Of a DNA stretch of 64,000 bases, positions 1 to 8,976 are shown piece by piece (the stretch's first letter is position 1; each line of letters begins with the position of its first letter). The stretch spans positions 28,077 to 92,076 of the forward strand of contig JAIXQP010000040.1 in assembly GCA_027485675.1 (NCBI GenBank), given 5' to 3'. The position numbers were made by a program, and so were the translations under genes. Origin of the DNA: Terriglobales bacterium. GTDB lineage: Bacteria; Acidobacteriota; Terriglobia; Bryobacterales; Bryobacteraceae. The notes below the pieces were generated by a model. The model did not search any database. It was not told the origin of the DNA and saw only the letters and a program-made list of their open reading frames with translations.

Positions 1-1
1 G

Positions 2-3000
2 AGCGACGATGCGCTGTCAATCGCCGCCCCCAGCGTAGACTCGTTTGAGTCCACCAACGCTTTCCCTCGAATCATTGCTGTAGGCAGTTCCGCTGGCGGT
101 CTCGAAGCCCTTCGACTGCTGCTGCGCGGGCTGCCGTCCGATCAGGACACCTGTTACGTCATCGCGCAGCACCTTTCGCCTCACCACGTCAGCTTATTGA
201 CCACGCTCCTAGCCAGGGAGACGACCATCCCCGTGGTCCAAGTGGAGCACCGAACGGACGTGCTCGGCGGTGCCATTTACGTTACGCCGCCCAGCCGGAA
301 CATCGTTTTTGAGAGCAACCGGTTCCTGCTGCAACCCACATTTGAACGCGGCCCCAAGCCGTCCATTGATACGCTTCTCTACTCTCTAGCGCATAACGTT
401 CCAGAACGTTCCGTGGCGGTCATTCTCTCGGGCAGTGGTTCGGACGGCAGTCTGGGTGCGCGGCAACTGAAGTCGGCGGGGGGGATGGTCGTTGTCCAGG
501 ATCCCAAAACCGCCAAATATCCCTCCATGCCGGAGGCGGCCATTGCGGCGACCACGCCCGATACAATTTTGCCCCCGGAACAGATTGGCGCCTTTCTGAA
601 CCAGCAACGCGCGTCGGTTCCCGCTCCGGCGCCGCACTCGCGTTCCGAACTCGACCAGATTCTCGAGCGTATCAACGTCTCGACAAAGATCGACTTTCGA
701 GGCTATAAGCCGAATACGATTACCCGCCGGATCAAGCAGCGCCTGGTCGCCACCCGCTGCTCTTCTTACGCCGCCTACCTCCAGTTTCTCGACGAGCATC
801 ACGAGGAGATCCAGCAACTCGCCCACAACTGCCTGATCTCGGTCACCTCATTCTTTCGCGACGCGGCCGCGTTCGATGCCTTGCTGGACACCATCAAGGA
901 ACGATTCAGCGACGCCGCCTCGGAGCCTTTCCGGATTTGGGTGCCGGGCTGTGCCACCGGTGAAGAGGCTTATACGCTTGCGATCGCCTTGAACCATGTG
1001 CTGCCCCACCGCCGCGTTCAGATCTTCGCGACGGACCTGGACGAAGCCGCCATTGCCTTTGGCCGGAAGGCTGTCTATGCCGCGCCGTCCGTGGAGGACG
1101 TGCCCGTTGAATACTCCTCGCAGCACTTCATTGAATCGGTCCATGGCTATCAACTGGAGCGGCGAATTCGGGAACGCGTGGTCTTCGCCCGGCATGACCT
1201 GCTGCGGGATCCGCTGTTCCTCAACATCGATCTCATCTCCTGCCGCAATCTGCTGATCTACCTGCAGCCGCACTTGCAGGAAGAGGTCATTCGCAAGTTC
1301 CACCATGCTCTCAACCCGGGTGGCGTCCTGTTTCTTGGCCGCAGCGAGAACATCGATTCCGAGGGTTTCGCCGTCATAGACCGGCGTTGGCGAATCTTCG
1401 TCAACGGGCCCATGGCGGAAAGGGAGCGGCGGCTGCCGGTGACTCGAGACTGGGGCCCCGCGGAGCGTACGCCGACGCTGAACAGCGGTGCGGACAACTC
1501 CTCGTCCGCCACGCTGCGCCAGGTTCTGATGGAACACTTCGCCCCCGCGGCGGTGGTGGTAGATGAGGCTTTTCGCATTGTCGAGTCCTTCGGCGGCGTC
1601 AACCGGTTTCTCTCGGTGCCCGATGGTAAGGCGACCCTCACGCTCCTTAACATGTTGCCAAGAGCCCTAGGAGCCGCCCTTCGTCCGCTCGTGCAGCGCG
1701 CCACCCGCAATGGCTCCATGGTCCGTTCGACGAGCCGTTCGGTCGAACTCGGTGGCAAACTCAGCCGCCTCGAAACCACCGTAGTTCCCCTGCCGCAAAC
1801 GGGCTTGGGGCGTCAGTACGTCGTCACCTTCCGGGAATTGCCTTCCATCCCCGGTCTGAAGGACCTGGCTCTCGAGTCGCAGGCCGAAGGGGAGCACCAG
1901 CTCCGGGAACTGGAACACGAACTGCAGTCCACCCGGGAAAGCCTGCAGGCGGCGGTCGAGGAACTGGAAACATCGAACGAGGAGTTGCAGGCTCTCAACG
2001 AGGAAATGCAAGCCTCAAACGAAGAGTTGCAAGCCGCAAATGAGGAGCTGCATGCCTCGAATGAAGAGTTGCAGGCGACCAACGAAGAGCTACTGACCGT
2101 GAACGAGGAACTGGAACACAAGTCGCTTGAACTCTCCTTTGCGATCGAGGATCTGGAGAACATCGAGAACAGCATCGACTCGCCGCTGCTGGTCGCGGAC
2201 AGCCGCGGCTTTTTGCGACACATGAACGATGACGCCCGGAGGCTGTTCGGTCTCACGTCCGATCAACTCGGCGGCCCCGTGATCATCCCCAATGACGCGA
2301 CTTTTGCCGCGCAACTCGCCGCGCGCGTACAATCGGTGCTCCACTCCGGCCAAGCCATTGAGTTCCGGCAGGTTCTGAACTCCTGCCACTATCGCGTGCG
2401 GTTACGCCCCTACCAGGGCCGGCACAAGTCCCACATGGGCGTGGTCATCGTGTTCCATGATGTCACCTCCCTCGTCAAGGTCAACGAACGCCTCCGCCGT
2501 TCCGAGGCCCGGCTACGGACGACGACCGAATGGCGCCAGGCTACATTCAATGCCGTCCCAGCTGAACTGGCGGTGCTCGACGCGCAAGGCCAGATCGTTG
2601 AAGTCAATGACGCCTGGCGGCGTTTCGCCACTGAGAACGAATTCTTCAAAGGCAACGCCGGCGTAGGCTCCAACTATCTGGAGGTCTGTGAGCAGTCGGC
2701 CAAACGAGGAAGTCTCGATGCCGCGCACATCGCCAACGGCCTGCGCCGAGTTCTGCTGGGCAATGAGCCACTGTTCTCGATGTACTATGAGTGCCACTCG
2801 CCTACCGAAGCACGCTGGTTCCTGTGCATGGTGAATGCAGTGGGAGCAAAGACCCTGGGGGGCGCCATCGTCACGCATCTCAACGTGACGGACCATCTGC
2901 AGCGCGATGGGCAACTGCTGCGGCAACTCGCCATTCTCGAGACCACGCCCAATGCAATGTTGATGGTCGATGCCGACGGACGGATCAGTTGGGCGAACAA

Positions 3001-4594
3001 CGCTTATCTGGAGCTCACCGGCTATCCCCTGCTGGAGCTAGCCGACCAGCCGGCGTCCATCCTGGAGGCCCCGAGTAACCTTGTATCGTTCGACGGGTTG
3101 CTGAGCCAGGCGAAGATGACCAGCGAGCCCATCCCCTCGGAAGTCACCCTGCGTGCCAAGTCCGGCCGCACCTTCACGGCTTACCAGACGCTCAGCCCGC
3201 TCCCCGTCTATGGCGGTCCCACCACCCACTATCTGGTCACCCTTGTGGACATTACCGAGCAGAAAGTGGCGCAGAATCAAATGCTCTATATCGCCGGCCA
3301 CGACGAACTCACGGGCCTGCTGAACCGGAAGAGCTTCCTCGTGAGACTGGACCAGGCCATCGCCCGGCAAAAATCGGCCGAAGGCGCCGTGGCCTTGCTC
3401 TTCATGGACCTCGACCGCTTCAAGGACACCAACGACGCCTTTGGGCATCTGGTGGGCGATCAGATCCTGATGGAGGCGGCGCAGCGCCTCCGCCATGCCA
3501 CGAACGGCGTGGGCACTCTCGCTCGCTTCGGCGGCGATGAGTTTGTCCTGTTCGTTGAGCCACCGAGCGCGGCGGAGTCCGAAGCGCTGATCGAGCGGGT
3601 GCTGCTGAGCTTCTCCCGGCCCTTCGTTCTCGATGGCCGGCCGCTGCAGATCACCCTCTCCATCGGCATTGCCCTCTACCCCCACGACGCCAAGTCGGGC
3701 GCCGACCTGCTCCGCAACGCGGACCTGGCCATGTACCGCGCCAAAGCCGACGGCCGCCGCGGCTTCCGCCGCTTCGACCATCGCCTCGAAACCGAGATCC
3801 GCGACCGTGTCCTCATTCAGCGCGACCTGGCGCGGGCATTGAGTTCGAAGGACCTCTCCATCGCACTGCAACCCCAAGTGGATCTGCAGACCGGCAAGAT
3901 CATCGGCGCCGAAGCCTTGCTGCGGTGGCGCCATAATCTGTCGCTCGATATCTCCATCTCGAAGGTGATCTCGATTGCCGAGGAGTCCGGCCTCATTCTG
4001 TCGATCGGGCAGTGGGTGATTCAAGAGTCAATCGCCGAACTCCAGCGTTGGCGCAACGCCGGCTACGACCTGCACCTGAGCGTGAACCTGTCGCCCGTGC
4101 AGTTCCACCAGCAGGACGTCTTCGCCATCCTGATGGAGAATCTCCACAACTTTGGAGTGCCGGCCCGCTGCTTGAAAGTGGAAATCACCGAGACCGTTCT
4201 GTTGCACCGGTCGGCCCGCGTCCGCGAAGTCCTCCATGCCCTGCACGGCGCCGGAGTCGGCATCCATCTCGATGACTTCGGCACCGGGTACTCCTCGTTG
4301 AGCTACCTGCAGCACTTTCCCATTGAGGCCGTAAAGATCGATGCGTCGTTCCTGGCCGGGGTCGGTCAGGATCGCCACAATGAAGCGATCGTCGACGGCA
4401 TTGTGAAGTTGGCCCATTCGTTGCGGATTCAAGCAATCGCCGAAGGGGTCGAGAACTCGACGCAAGTCGCCTTTCTGAATCAATCCGGCTGCGATACCGT
4501 GCAAGGCTACTTCTATAGCCCCCCACTTTCGGCCAAATCCTTTGTCGATTTTCTGGAATCGCAACCACCCCGGCAGTATCGGGCGAACGCTTGA
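2..4594 (+). CDS. CheB-CheR-PAS-GGDEF-EAL fusion signalling protein (5' partial)
   Basis: The 5' end lies outside the window; the frame is open from base 2. One polypeptide joins a CheB-type methylesterase domain (about bases 60-600; GSSAGG loop near 83, LSGSGSDG near 425), a CheR-type SAM methyltransferase (about 650-1400; PGCATGEEAYTLA), a coiled coil of seven-residue NEELQ repeats (1961-2115), PAS-like segments (about 2160-3270), a GGDEF diguanylate cyclase (RFGGDEF near 3525) and an EAL phosphodiesterase (EALLRW near 3911, DDFGTGYSSL near 4270). The GGDEF and EAL signature residues are all present, so both c-di-GMP synthesis and breakdown are plausible. I see no RxxD inhibitory site just before GGDEF. 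CheB/CheR fusions normally act on chemoreceptor-like partners; no receptor or cheA is visible here. No membrane segment is seen in the part available, so it is probably cytoplasmic. Confidence 0.93.
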   Translation, partial: SDDALSIAAPSVDSFESTNAFPRIIAVGSSAGGLEALRLLLRGLPSDQDTCYVIAQHLSPHHVSLLTTLLARETTIPVVQVEHRTDVLGGAIYVTPPSRNIVFESNRFLLQPTFERGPKPSIDTLLYSLAHNVPERSVAVILSGSGSDGSLGARQLKSAGGMVVVQDPKTAKYPSMPEAAIAATTPDTILPPEQIGAFLNQQRASVPAPAPHSRSELDQILERINVSTKIDFRGYKPNTITRRIKQRLVATRCSSYAAYLQFLDEHHEEIQQLAHNCLISVTSFFRDAAAFDALLDTIKERFSDAASEPFRIWVPGCATGEEAYTLAIALNHVLPHRRVQIFATDLDEAAIAFGRKAVYAAPSVEDVPVEYSSQHFIESVHGYQLERRIRERVVFARHDLLRDPLFLNIDLISCRNLLIYLQPHLQEEVIRKFHHALNPGGVLFLGRSENIDSEGFAVIDRRWRIFVNGPMAERERRLPVTRDWGPAERTPTLNSGADNSSSATLRQVLMEHFAPAAVVVDEAFRIVESFGGVNRFLSVPDGKATLTLLNMLPRALGAALRPLVQRATRNGSMVRSTSRSVELGGKLSRLETTVVPLPQTGLGRQYVVTFRELPSIPGLKDLALESQAEGEHQLRELEHELQSTRESLQAAVEELETSNEELQALNEEMQASNEELQAANEELHASNEELQATNEELLTVNEELEHKSLELSFAIEDLENIENSIDSPLLVADSRGFLRHMNDDARRLFGLTSDQLGGPVIIPNDATFAAQLAARVQSVLHSGQAIEFRQVLNSCHYRVRLRPYQGRHKSHMGVVIVFHDVTSLVKVNERLRRSEARLRTTTEWRQATFNAVPAELAVLDAQGQIVEVNDAWRRFATENEFFKGNAGVGSNYLEVCEQSAKRGSLDAAHIANGLRRVLLGNEPLFSMYYECHSPTEARWFLCMVNAVGAKTLGGAIVTHLNVTDHLQRDGQLLRQLAILETTPNAMLMVDADGRISWANNAYLELTGYPLLELADQPASILEAPSNLVSFDGLLSQAKMTSEPIPSEVTLRAKSGRTFTAYQTLSPLPVYGGPTTHYLVTLVDITEQKVAQNQMLYIAGHDELTGLLNRKSFLVRLDQAIARQKSAEGAVALLFMDLDRFKDTNDAFGHLVGDQILMEAAQRLRHATNGVGTLARFGGDEFVLFVEPPSAAESEALIERVLLSFSRPFVLDGRPLQITLSIGIALYPHDAKSGADLLRNADLAMYRAKADGRRGFRRFDHRLETEIRDRVLIQRDLARALSSKDLSIALQPQVDLQTGKIIGAEALLRWRHNLSLDISISKVISIAEESGLILSIGQWVIQESIAELQRWRNAGYDLHLSVNLSPVQFHQQDVFAILMENLHNFGVPARCLKVEITETVLLHRSARVREVLHALHGAGVGIHLDDFGTGYSSLSYLQHFPIEAVKIDASFLAGVGQDRHNEAIVDGIVKLAHSLRIQAIAEGVENSTQVAFLNQSGCDTVQGYFYSPPLSAKSFVDFLESQPPRQYRANA

Positions 4595-4638
4595 CGCTCC
4601 CCTTTACCCCGGCGTTTCGTTCTGATACCGTCTCCCGC

Positions 4639-6423
4639 ATGAGGTGCATCGTGAAATCCACGTGGATCCTGCCCGTCCTGTTGCCCGCGGCGATCTGCCT
4701 CGGCCAGGAATCTCCCGCTTCCGACGCCCACGCCCCACTGTTTCGGCCCAAAGCGAACACCGCAAGCCAGGAGAGCGCCCGGGTCACCGCCCACCTTCCC
4801 CGGCCGGCCGCCGCGCCGGTAGCGGCCCGAAACTTTATCGACGAAGAGATCTTCGGCAAATGGAAGCGCGACGGCATTCCCCATGCCCCGTTGTCCACCG
4901 ACCTCGAATTCCTCCGCCGCGTTCGCCTCGACCTCACGGGCAAAATTCCTACGCCCACGGAGGTGCGGGAGTTTCTGGCCGACAAGTCGTCCAATAAGCG
5001 CTCCCGCCTAATCGATAAGCTAATCGGTTCTCCCGAGTTCGTCGATAAATGGGCCTACTTCTTCATGGACGTCCTCCGCGCCAATGGAAAAATGGGGCGC
5101 GGCCACACGCTCTTCCATTACGCGCTCAAGGAAAGCCTCGCCGCGGATCGGCCCTATGACGATTGGGTGCGCTCGATGATCGCGGCTTCGGCCAAGAGCA
5201 ACTACGTGGTGGCCGCCGCCAACCCCATCGTCCGCGAGCACGTAGAAGGCAAGCCCGGCGAAGCCGCCGATGGCGACGATCTGTCGAAGATCAACCAGCT
5301 CGACACCCACGACGAACTCACCATCCTGTACGGCAAGGTCTTCCTCGGCATCAACCTCTCCTGCGTCTCCTGCCACAACGGCCGCGGCCATCTCGAAAAG
5401 GTGAACGCCTACCTCACCACGTTGCGGCGATCGGATTTCTTCCAGATGTCGTCCTTCCTCGGCGGCACCCGGTACATCCCGCACGTTGAGAAGTCCGCCG
5501 CTGTCATGGGCCATTTCCTGGTCGACGACTTTGGCGGCCCCTACAACACGAAGGCCGAGAGCATGCTGCGCACGAAACGCTCCGGCGGTCCGAACACCCC
5601 GAAATTCGTTCTGACGAATGCCGTCCCGGCGGCCGGTGAGGAGCCTCGCGAGTCGCTCGGCCGCATGTTGACGAGCCACCCGCAGTTCGCCCGCGCCACT
5701 GTGAATATGTTCTGGGCCAAGCTTATGGGCATCGGCATCGTGGACCCGTATGATGAGTTCGATCTCCTTCGGCTCGACCCGGAAAACCTGCCGAAAGGCT
5801 GGGATCTGCAGCCTTCTCATCCCGCCCTGCTCGAACGGTTGGCCGCCCACTTTCGCGCAAACAACCACAGCATCCAAACCCTCTTCCGGCTGATCTGTAA
5901 CTCCTCGGCCTATCAACTGTCGGCTCGGTTTCCCGGCGAATGGCAGGAGTCCTACGCCCGCTACTACGCCCGCAAGTATGTCCGCATGTTGACCGCCGAA
6001 GAGCTGCACGACGCGATCGCCGATGCCACCACGCGTCCCGGACAGTTCGTGGCGATGCAGGTTTCCGTGCCCCAGGCCAAGGGCGAGTTGAAGTCGTTTA
6101 TGTCAGCCTTCGGCCAATCGAACCGGGGCGGCCCGCCGCGGACACCGCAGCCTTCTCCCCTGCAGCCCATCACCACGATGCGCTCGCCGGTTGTCAATGA
6201 CCGGGTGCTCGCCGCCAAGGATAGCCGGGTGCAACGGCTGCTCGATACCTACCCCGATAACGCCAAGGTAGTTGACGAACTTTTTCTCGCCACTCTGTCC
6301 CGCCTTCCCTTGCCGGAGGAGCGAGCCGTGGCTGTGGATGCGCTCCGGGCGAACCGCATCGAAGGCGCGCAGAACCTGCAGTGGGCGCTCCTGAATCTCG
6401 TCGAGTTCCTCTACAACTTATGA
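4639..6423 (+). CDS. Secreted DUF1549/DUF1553 (PSCyt2/PSD1-like) protein
   Basis: A 594-residue protein starting with a signal peptide (MRCIVKSTW, hydrophobic core, cleavage near AICLGQ). The ATG at 4639 is preferred to an in-frame TTG at 4591 because it places the signal peptide at the N-terminus. The N-terminal half matches DUF1549 (FIDEEIFGKWKRDGI, RVRLDLTGKIPT, LIGSPEFVDKWAYF). A single CVSCHNG motif sits near the middle and resembles a haem-attachment CxxCH, but one motif does not prove a cytochrome. The C-terminal half fits DUF1553 (NMFWAKLMGIGIVDP, NSSAYQLS). Such proteins are common in Planctomycetes, Verrucomicrobia and Acidobacteria and are usually paired with DUF1501 proteins; their biochemical role is unknown. 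The stop overlaps the next start by 4 bases (ATGA), which implies translational coupling. Confidence 0.9.
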   Translation: MRCIVKSTWILPVLLPAAICLGQESPASDAHAPLFRPKANTASQESARVTAHLPRPAAAPVAARNFIDEEIFGKWKRDGIPHAPLSTDLEFLRRVRLDLTGKIPTPTEVREFLADKSSNKRSRLIDKLIGSPEFVDKWAYFFMDVLRANGKMGRGHTLFHYALKESLAADRPYDDWVRSMIAASAKSNYVVAAANPIVREHVEGKPGEAADGDDLSKINQLDTHDELTILYGKVFLGINLSCVSCHNGRGHLEKVNAYLTTLRRSDFFQMSSFLGGTRYIPHVEKSAAVMGHFLVDDFGGPYNTKAESMLRTKRSGGPNTPKFVLTNAVPAAGEEPRESLGRMLTSHPQFARATVNMFWAKLMGIGIVDPYDEFDLLRLDPENLPKGWDLQPSHPALLERLAAHFRANNHSIQTLFRLICNSSAYQLSARFPGEWQESYARYYARKYVRMLTAEELHDAIADATTRPGQFVAMQVSVPQAKGELKSFMSAFGQSNRGGPPRTPQPSPLQPITTMRSPVVNDRVLAAKDSRVQRLLDTYPDNAKVVDELFLATLSRLPLPEERAVAVDALRANRIEGAQNLQWALLNLVEFLYNL

Positions 6424-7805
6424 AGATCCAAGACTTGCTCCCCACCCGCCGCGAACTGCTGCGCTACGGCGGTCTCGGCATCCTCGGCGCCTCCGCCGTG
6501 CCGCGCACCCTCCGCGCCAACCCGACGGCCAAAACCAAACCGCGGGGCAACGCTCGCAACGTCATCTTCTTCGAACTCGCCGGCGCCCTCAGCCACGTTG
6601 ATTCGTTCGACTTCAAAGAGAACCCGGCTACCTATCCGGAGTTCGATGTTCGCAAAGCCTCGAATGGCATTTATGTGCCCTATGGCCTGTTCCCCCGCAT
6701 GTTTCACGTGATGGACAAGGTGGCGCACATCCGCTCCTTCGTCAGTCACGAAGAGGTGCATCTGCGCGGCCAATACTATGTCCAGGCCGGCCGCCAATTG
6801 AATGTGGCCTTCGCGCCGGAGATCCCCTCGGTAGGCTCGGTCATCGCCAGCGAACTGGAGCCGCAGCGCCGCGGCGCCGACACGTTCCCCACCTACGTCT
6901 CCTTCAATCTCACGACGAATCAAGTGGGCGCCCTGTCCACCGGCTTCCTGCCGCCGCGCCATGCCGTCTTCGATCTCAACCCCGAAGAAGCGCTCTCGGG
7001 TATGCGCCTCGATCAGAAGGCGACCGAACTGCTCGAAGAGCGCTGGCGGCTGCTCTCGAGCTTGCGGCAGGCTCAGGGTAAGCGGCTGGCGGGTCTCGAT
7101 AAGTCGATCTCCGGCTTCGAAGACTTCTCCCATACCGCGAAGGAGCTGCTCTCGGACGGCCGCTGGCCCAAGGCGTTCACCATTGACGAAGCGGACCGAA
7201 AACGCTACGGCAATACCTCGGTGGGCCTCTCCTCAATCCTCACCCGCAACCTGCTGCAACAGGATGGCGGTACCCGCTACATCCACATCTGCCACAACGG
7301 CTGGGATCACCACAAAGAGATCTGGACCAAGACGGCGTCCACCAATCATTACCACTTGATCCAGGAGATGGATCCCGCTCTTGCCAGCTTGATCGAGGAC
7401 CTGGCGGTGGCCAAGTCCCCGGTGAACCCCGGCAAGACGCTGCTTGATGACACGCTCGTCGTCTGCATGGGCGAGTTCGGCCGTACCCCCGGTCCGCTGA
7501 ACTTCCAGCACGGCCGCGACCATCATAAACACTGCTTCCCCGCCATGTTCGCTGGAGCCGGAGTGAAAGGCGGACGCGTGCTCGGCGCAAGCGACAAGGA
7601 CGGCGTGAAGTGCATCGACACCGGATGGGAGCACTCCATGCAACCGCGCATTGAAAACGTGGTGGCCACCATCTACTCCGCCCTCGGCATCGACTGGTCG
7701 AAGGAGGTGCACCACACCACGTCCGGCCGCGCCTACATCTACGTCGATCCGCTCGGCGCCAACTCGCTGATTCCGACCGACGAACTCAAGAACCTCTATG
7801 CCTAG
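6420..7805 (+). CDS. Tat-exported DUF1501 protein (sulfatase-like fold)
   Basis: A 461-residue DUF1501 protein. The start at 6420 overlaps the preceding stop (ATGA) and puts a twin-arginine signal at the N-terminus (PTRRELLRYGG, then LGILGASAVPRTLRA). DUF1501 proteins are related to alkaline phosphatase/sulfatase-type hydrolases; visible matches are the early LAGALSHVDSFDFK segment, the C-terminal CMGEFGRTPG and the HGRDHHKHCFPA stretch with its histidine cluster. The substrate is unknown. It is the middle gene of a three-gene exported module (DUF1549, DUF1501, SUMF1-like) with overlapping coding regions, so the products probably act together in the periplasm or on the surface. A second, different DUF1501 protein is encoded at 50188-51573. 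Confidence 0.9.
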   Translation: MKIQDLLPTRRELLRYGGLGILGASAVPRTLRANPTAKTKPRGNARNVIFFELAGALSHVDSFDFKENPATYPEFDVRKASNGIYVPYGLFPRMFHVMDKVAHIRSFVSHEEVHLRGQYYVQAGRQLNVAFAPEIPSVGSVIASELEPQRRGADTFPTYVSFNLTTNQVGALSTGFLPPRHAVFDLNPEEALSGMRLDQKATELLEERWRLLSSLRQAQGKRLAGLDKSISGFEDFSHTAKELLSDGRWPKAFTIDEADRKRYGNTSVGLSSILTRNLLQQDGGTRYIHICHNGWDHHKEIWTKTASTNHYHLIQEMDPALASLIEDLAVAKSPVNPGKTLLDDTLVVCMGEFGRTPGPLNFQHGRDHHKHCFPAMFAGAGVKGGRVLGASDKDGVKCIDTGWEHSMQPRIENVVATIYSALGIDWSKEVHHTTSGRAYIYVDPLGANSLIPTDELKNLYA

Positions 7806-8538
7806 CTGGTGGGCCGCCCTCTTCCTGCTGGCCGCGCCCGAAATGGTCTCCATTCCCGCCGGCGAATTCCAGCAGGGCCGCAACTTTGCCTGGAAGGATT
7901 ACGAGGTCGACTGGTATCCCAATCCGGCCAAGGACGATACGCCCGTCCGCCGCGTGAAGCTGAAGGCCTATTCGCTCGACGTCGCCGAAGTCACCAACCT
8001 GCGCTATCAGGCCTTCGTCAAAGCCACCGGCCACGCCGCGCCCTACCACTGGAAACAGGGCGCTCCGGACCCCGCCAAACTTGACCATCCCGTCTACAAC
8101 GTCAGCCATGACGACGCAGTCGCCTTCTGCGCCTGGGACGGCGGCAAACGCCTGCCCACCGAAGCCGAATGGGAGCGCGCCGCCCGCGGCGGCGAGGAAG
8201 GGAAGATGTACCCCTGGGGCGACCGCGCCATCACGAAGGCCGATGCCGTCTACGAGGCCAAGGCCGGCCCCCAGCCTGTCTGCAGCAAGGCGAAGAACGG
8301 CTTTGACCTGTGCGATATGACCGGCAACGTCTGGGAGTGGTGCGCCGACTGGTACGGGCAGAAGTACTACGAGACCGCGCCGGCCGAAAACCCGCCCGGC
8401 CCCGCCACCGGCGTCTACCGGGTGCTGCGCGGCGGCAGTTGGTTCGACGTGCCGCCGCTGTTCCTCTCCGTGCCCTACCGCAGTTGGGCGCGGCCGGGCG
8501 AACGGAGCCCCACGATTGGCTTTCGCTGCGCCAAATAA
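7798..8538 (+). CDS. SUMF1/FGE-sulfatase family protein lacking the catalytic cysteines
   Basis: A 246-residue protein of the formylglycine-generating-enzyme (SUMF1) fold: MVSIPAGEFQQG at the start, then VSHDDAVAFCAW, RLPTEAEWERAARGG, YPWGD, MTGNVWEWCADWY and a C-terminal RVLRGGSW ... GFRCAK. In true FGE the segment after LRGGSW carries two cysteines that bind copper and oxidise the sulfatase cysteine. Here that stretch reads FDVPPLFLSVPYRSW, with no cysteine. I infer that it is not an active formylglycine generator but a SUMF1-like relative with another role. The N-terminus (MPSWWAALFLLAAP) is a short hydrophobic export signal. The start overlaps the end of the DUF1501 gene by 8 bases, making it the last gene of that operon. 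Confidence 0.9.
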   Translation: MPSWWAALFLLAAPEMVSIPAGEFQQGRNFAWKDYEVDWYPNPAKDDTPVRRVKLKAYSLDVAEVTNLRYQAFVKATGHAAPYHWKQGAPDPAKLDHPVYNVSHDDAVAFCAWDGGKRLPTEAEWERAARGGEEGKMYPWGDRAITKADAVYEAKAGPQPVCSKAKNGFDLCDMTGNVWEWCADWYGQKYYETAPAENPPGPATGVYRVLRGGSWFDVPPLFLSVPYRSWARPGERSPTIGFRCAK

Positions 8539-8553
8539 CGTGGCATACTGTTT

Positions 8554-8581
8554 TTGAACACGTTCAACTGAACATGTTCAA
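8554..8581. promoter_or_regulatory. Twin palindromic operator, probably for the TetR protein at 9362
   Basis: Two palindromes lie side by side between the SUMF1-like gene and the small membrane protein. TTGAACACGTTCAA (8554-8567) is a perfect dyad. TGAACATGTTCA (8569-8580) is a perfect dyad of the same half-site, TGAAC. The centres are 14 bases apart. The array ends just before the Shine-Dalgarno AGGAG (8585-8589) of the gene starting at 8596. The same operon ends in a TetR-family regulator, so autoregulation through these sites is the natural reading. No clear -10 hexamer was found. Confidence 0.65.
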
Positions 8582-8595
8582 AAAAGGAGCCTGTC

Positions 8596-8976
8596 ATGTA
8601 CATTGTCCATGTCTATCTGGCCTATCTCGTGCTGTCCATCGCGATCACCATCTGGGTGGCCCGCACTTTGCATCGCACCGGCCGGACTTTTTTGGTCGAC
8701 GCCTTCCTCGGGGACACCGAACTTGCCGATTCCATCAACCATCTGCTGGTCGTCGGTTTCTACCTCATCAACCTGGGCTGGATCGTCTCCAGTCTCAACA
8801 CCTACCAGCAAGTCGACACGGTGCGAGTCGCCATCGAATTGCTGAGCTATAAGGTTGGACTGGTGATGCTCGTCCTCGGCGTGGTGCATTTCTTCAACCT
8901 CTTCCTGTTTACGCGCATTCGCCGCCGCCACGCGGCGCCGCCCATCCCGCCTACCGGCTACGTAGGTGCCCAATGA
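8596..8976 (+). CDS. Small integral membrane protein, TetR-linked
   Basis: A 126-residue protein with about three hydrophobic helices (residues about 5-23, 45-66 and 84-105) and a basic C-terminal end (FTRIRRRHAAPP). It has no domain I recognise. The start is well supported: ATG at 8596 with AGGAG six bases upstream. It is the first gene of a three-gene unit behind the twin TGAAC palindromes. Its stop overlaps the start of the DCC-family gene by 4 bases (ATGA). Membrane location and co-transcription with a DCC protein and a TetR regulator suggest an inducible membrane function, possibly a redox or stress response, but no function can be assigned. Confidence 0.85.
   Translation: MYIVHVYLAYLVLSIAITIWVARTLHRTGRTFLVDAFLGDTELADSINHLLVVGFYLINLGWIVSSLNTYQQVDTVRVAIELLSYKVGLVMLVLGVVHFFNLFLFTRIRRRHAAPPIPPTGYVGAQ

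Noticed and set aside
1961..2115. Regular repeats resembling a CRISPR-like or satellite array
   Set aside because: They are 21-base in-frame repeats coding a heptad coiled coil (NEELQ) inside the fusion protein, with no spacers.
3038..4024. Long antisense open frame (328 codons) across the GGDEF/EAL region
   Set aside because: It lies opposite well-conserved catalytic domains, has no recognisable motif and is a usual by-product of high GC content.
5350..5400. c-type cytochrome from the CxxCH motif in the DUF1549 protein
   Set aside because: Only one CVSCHNG motif and no cytochrome fold around it; kept as a remark rather than a call.
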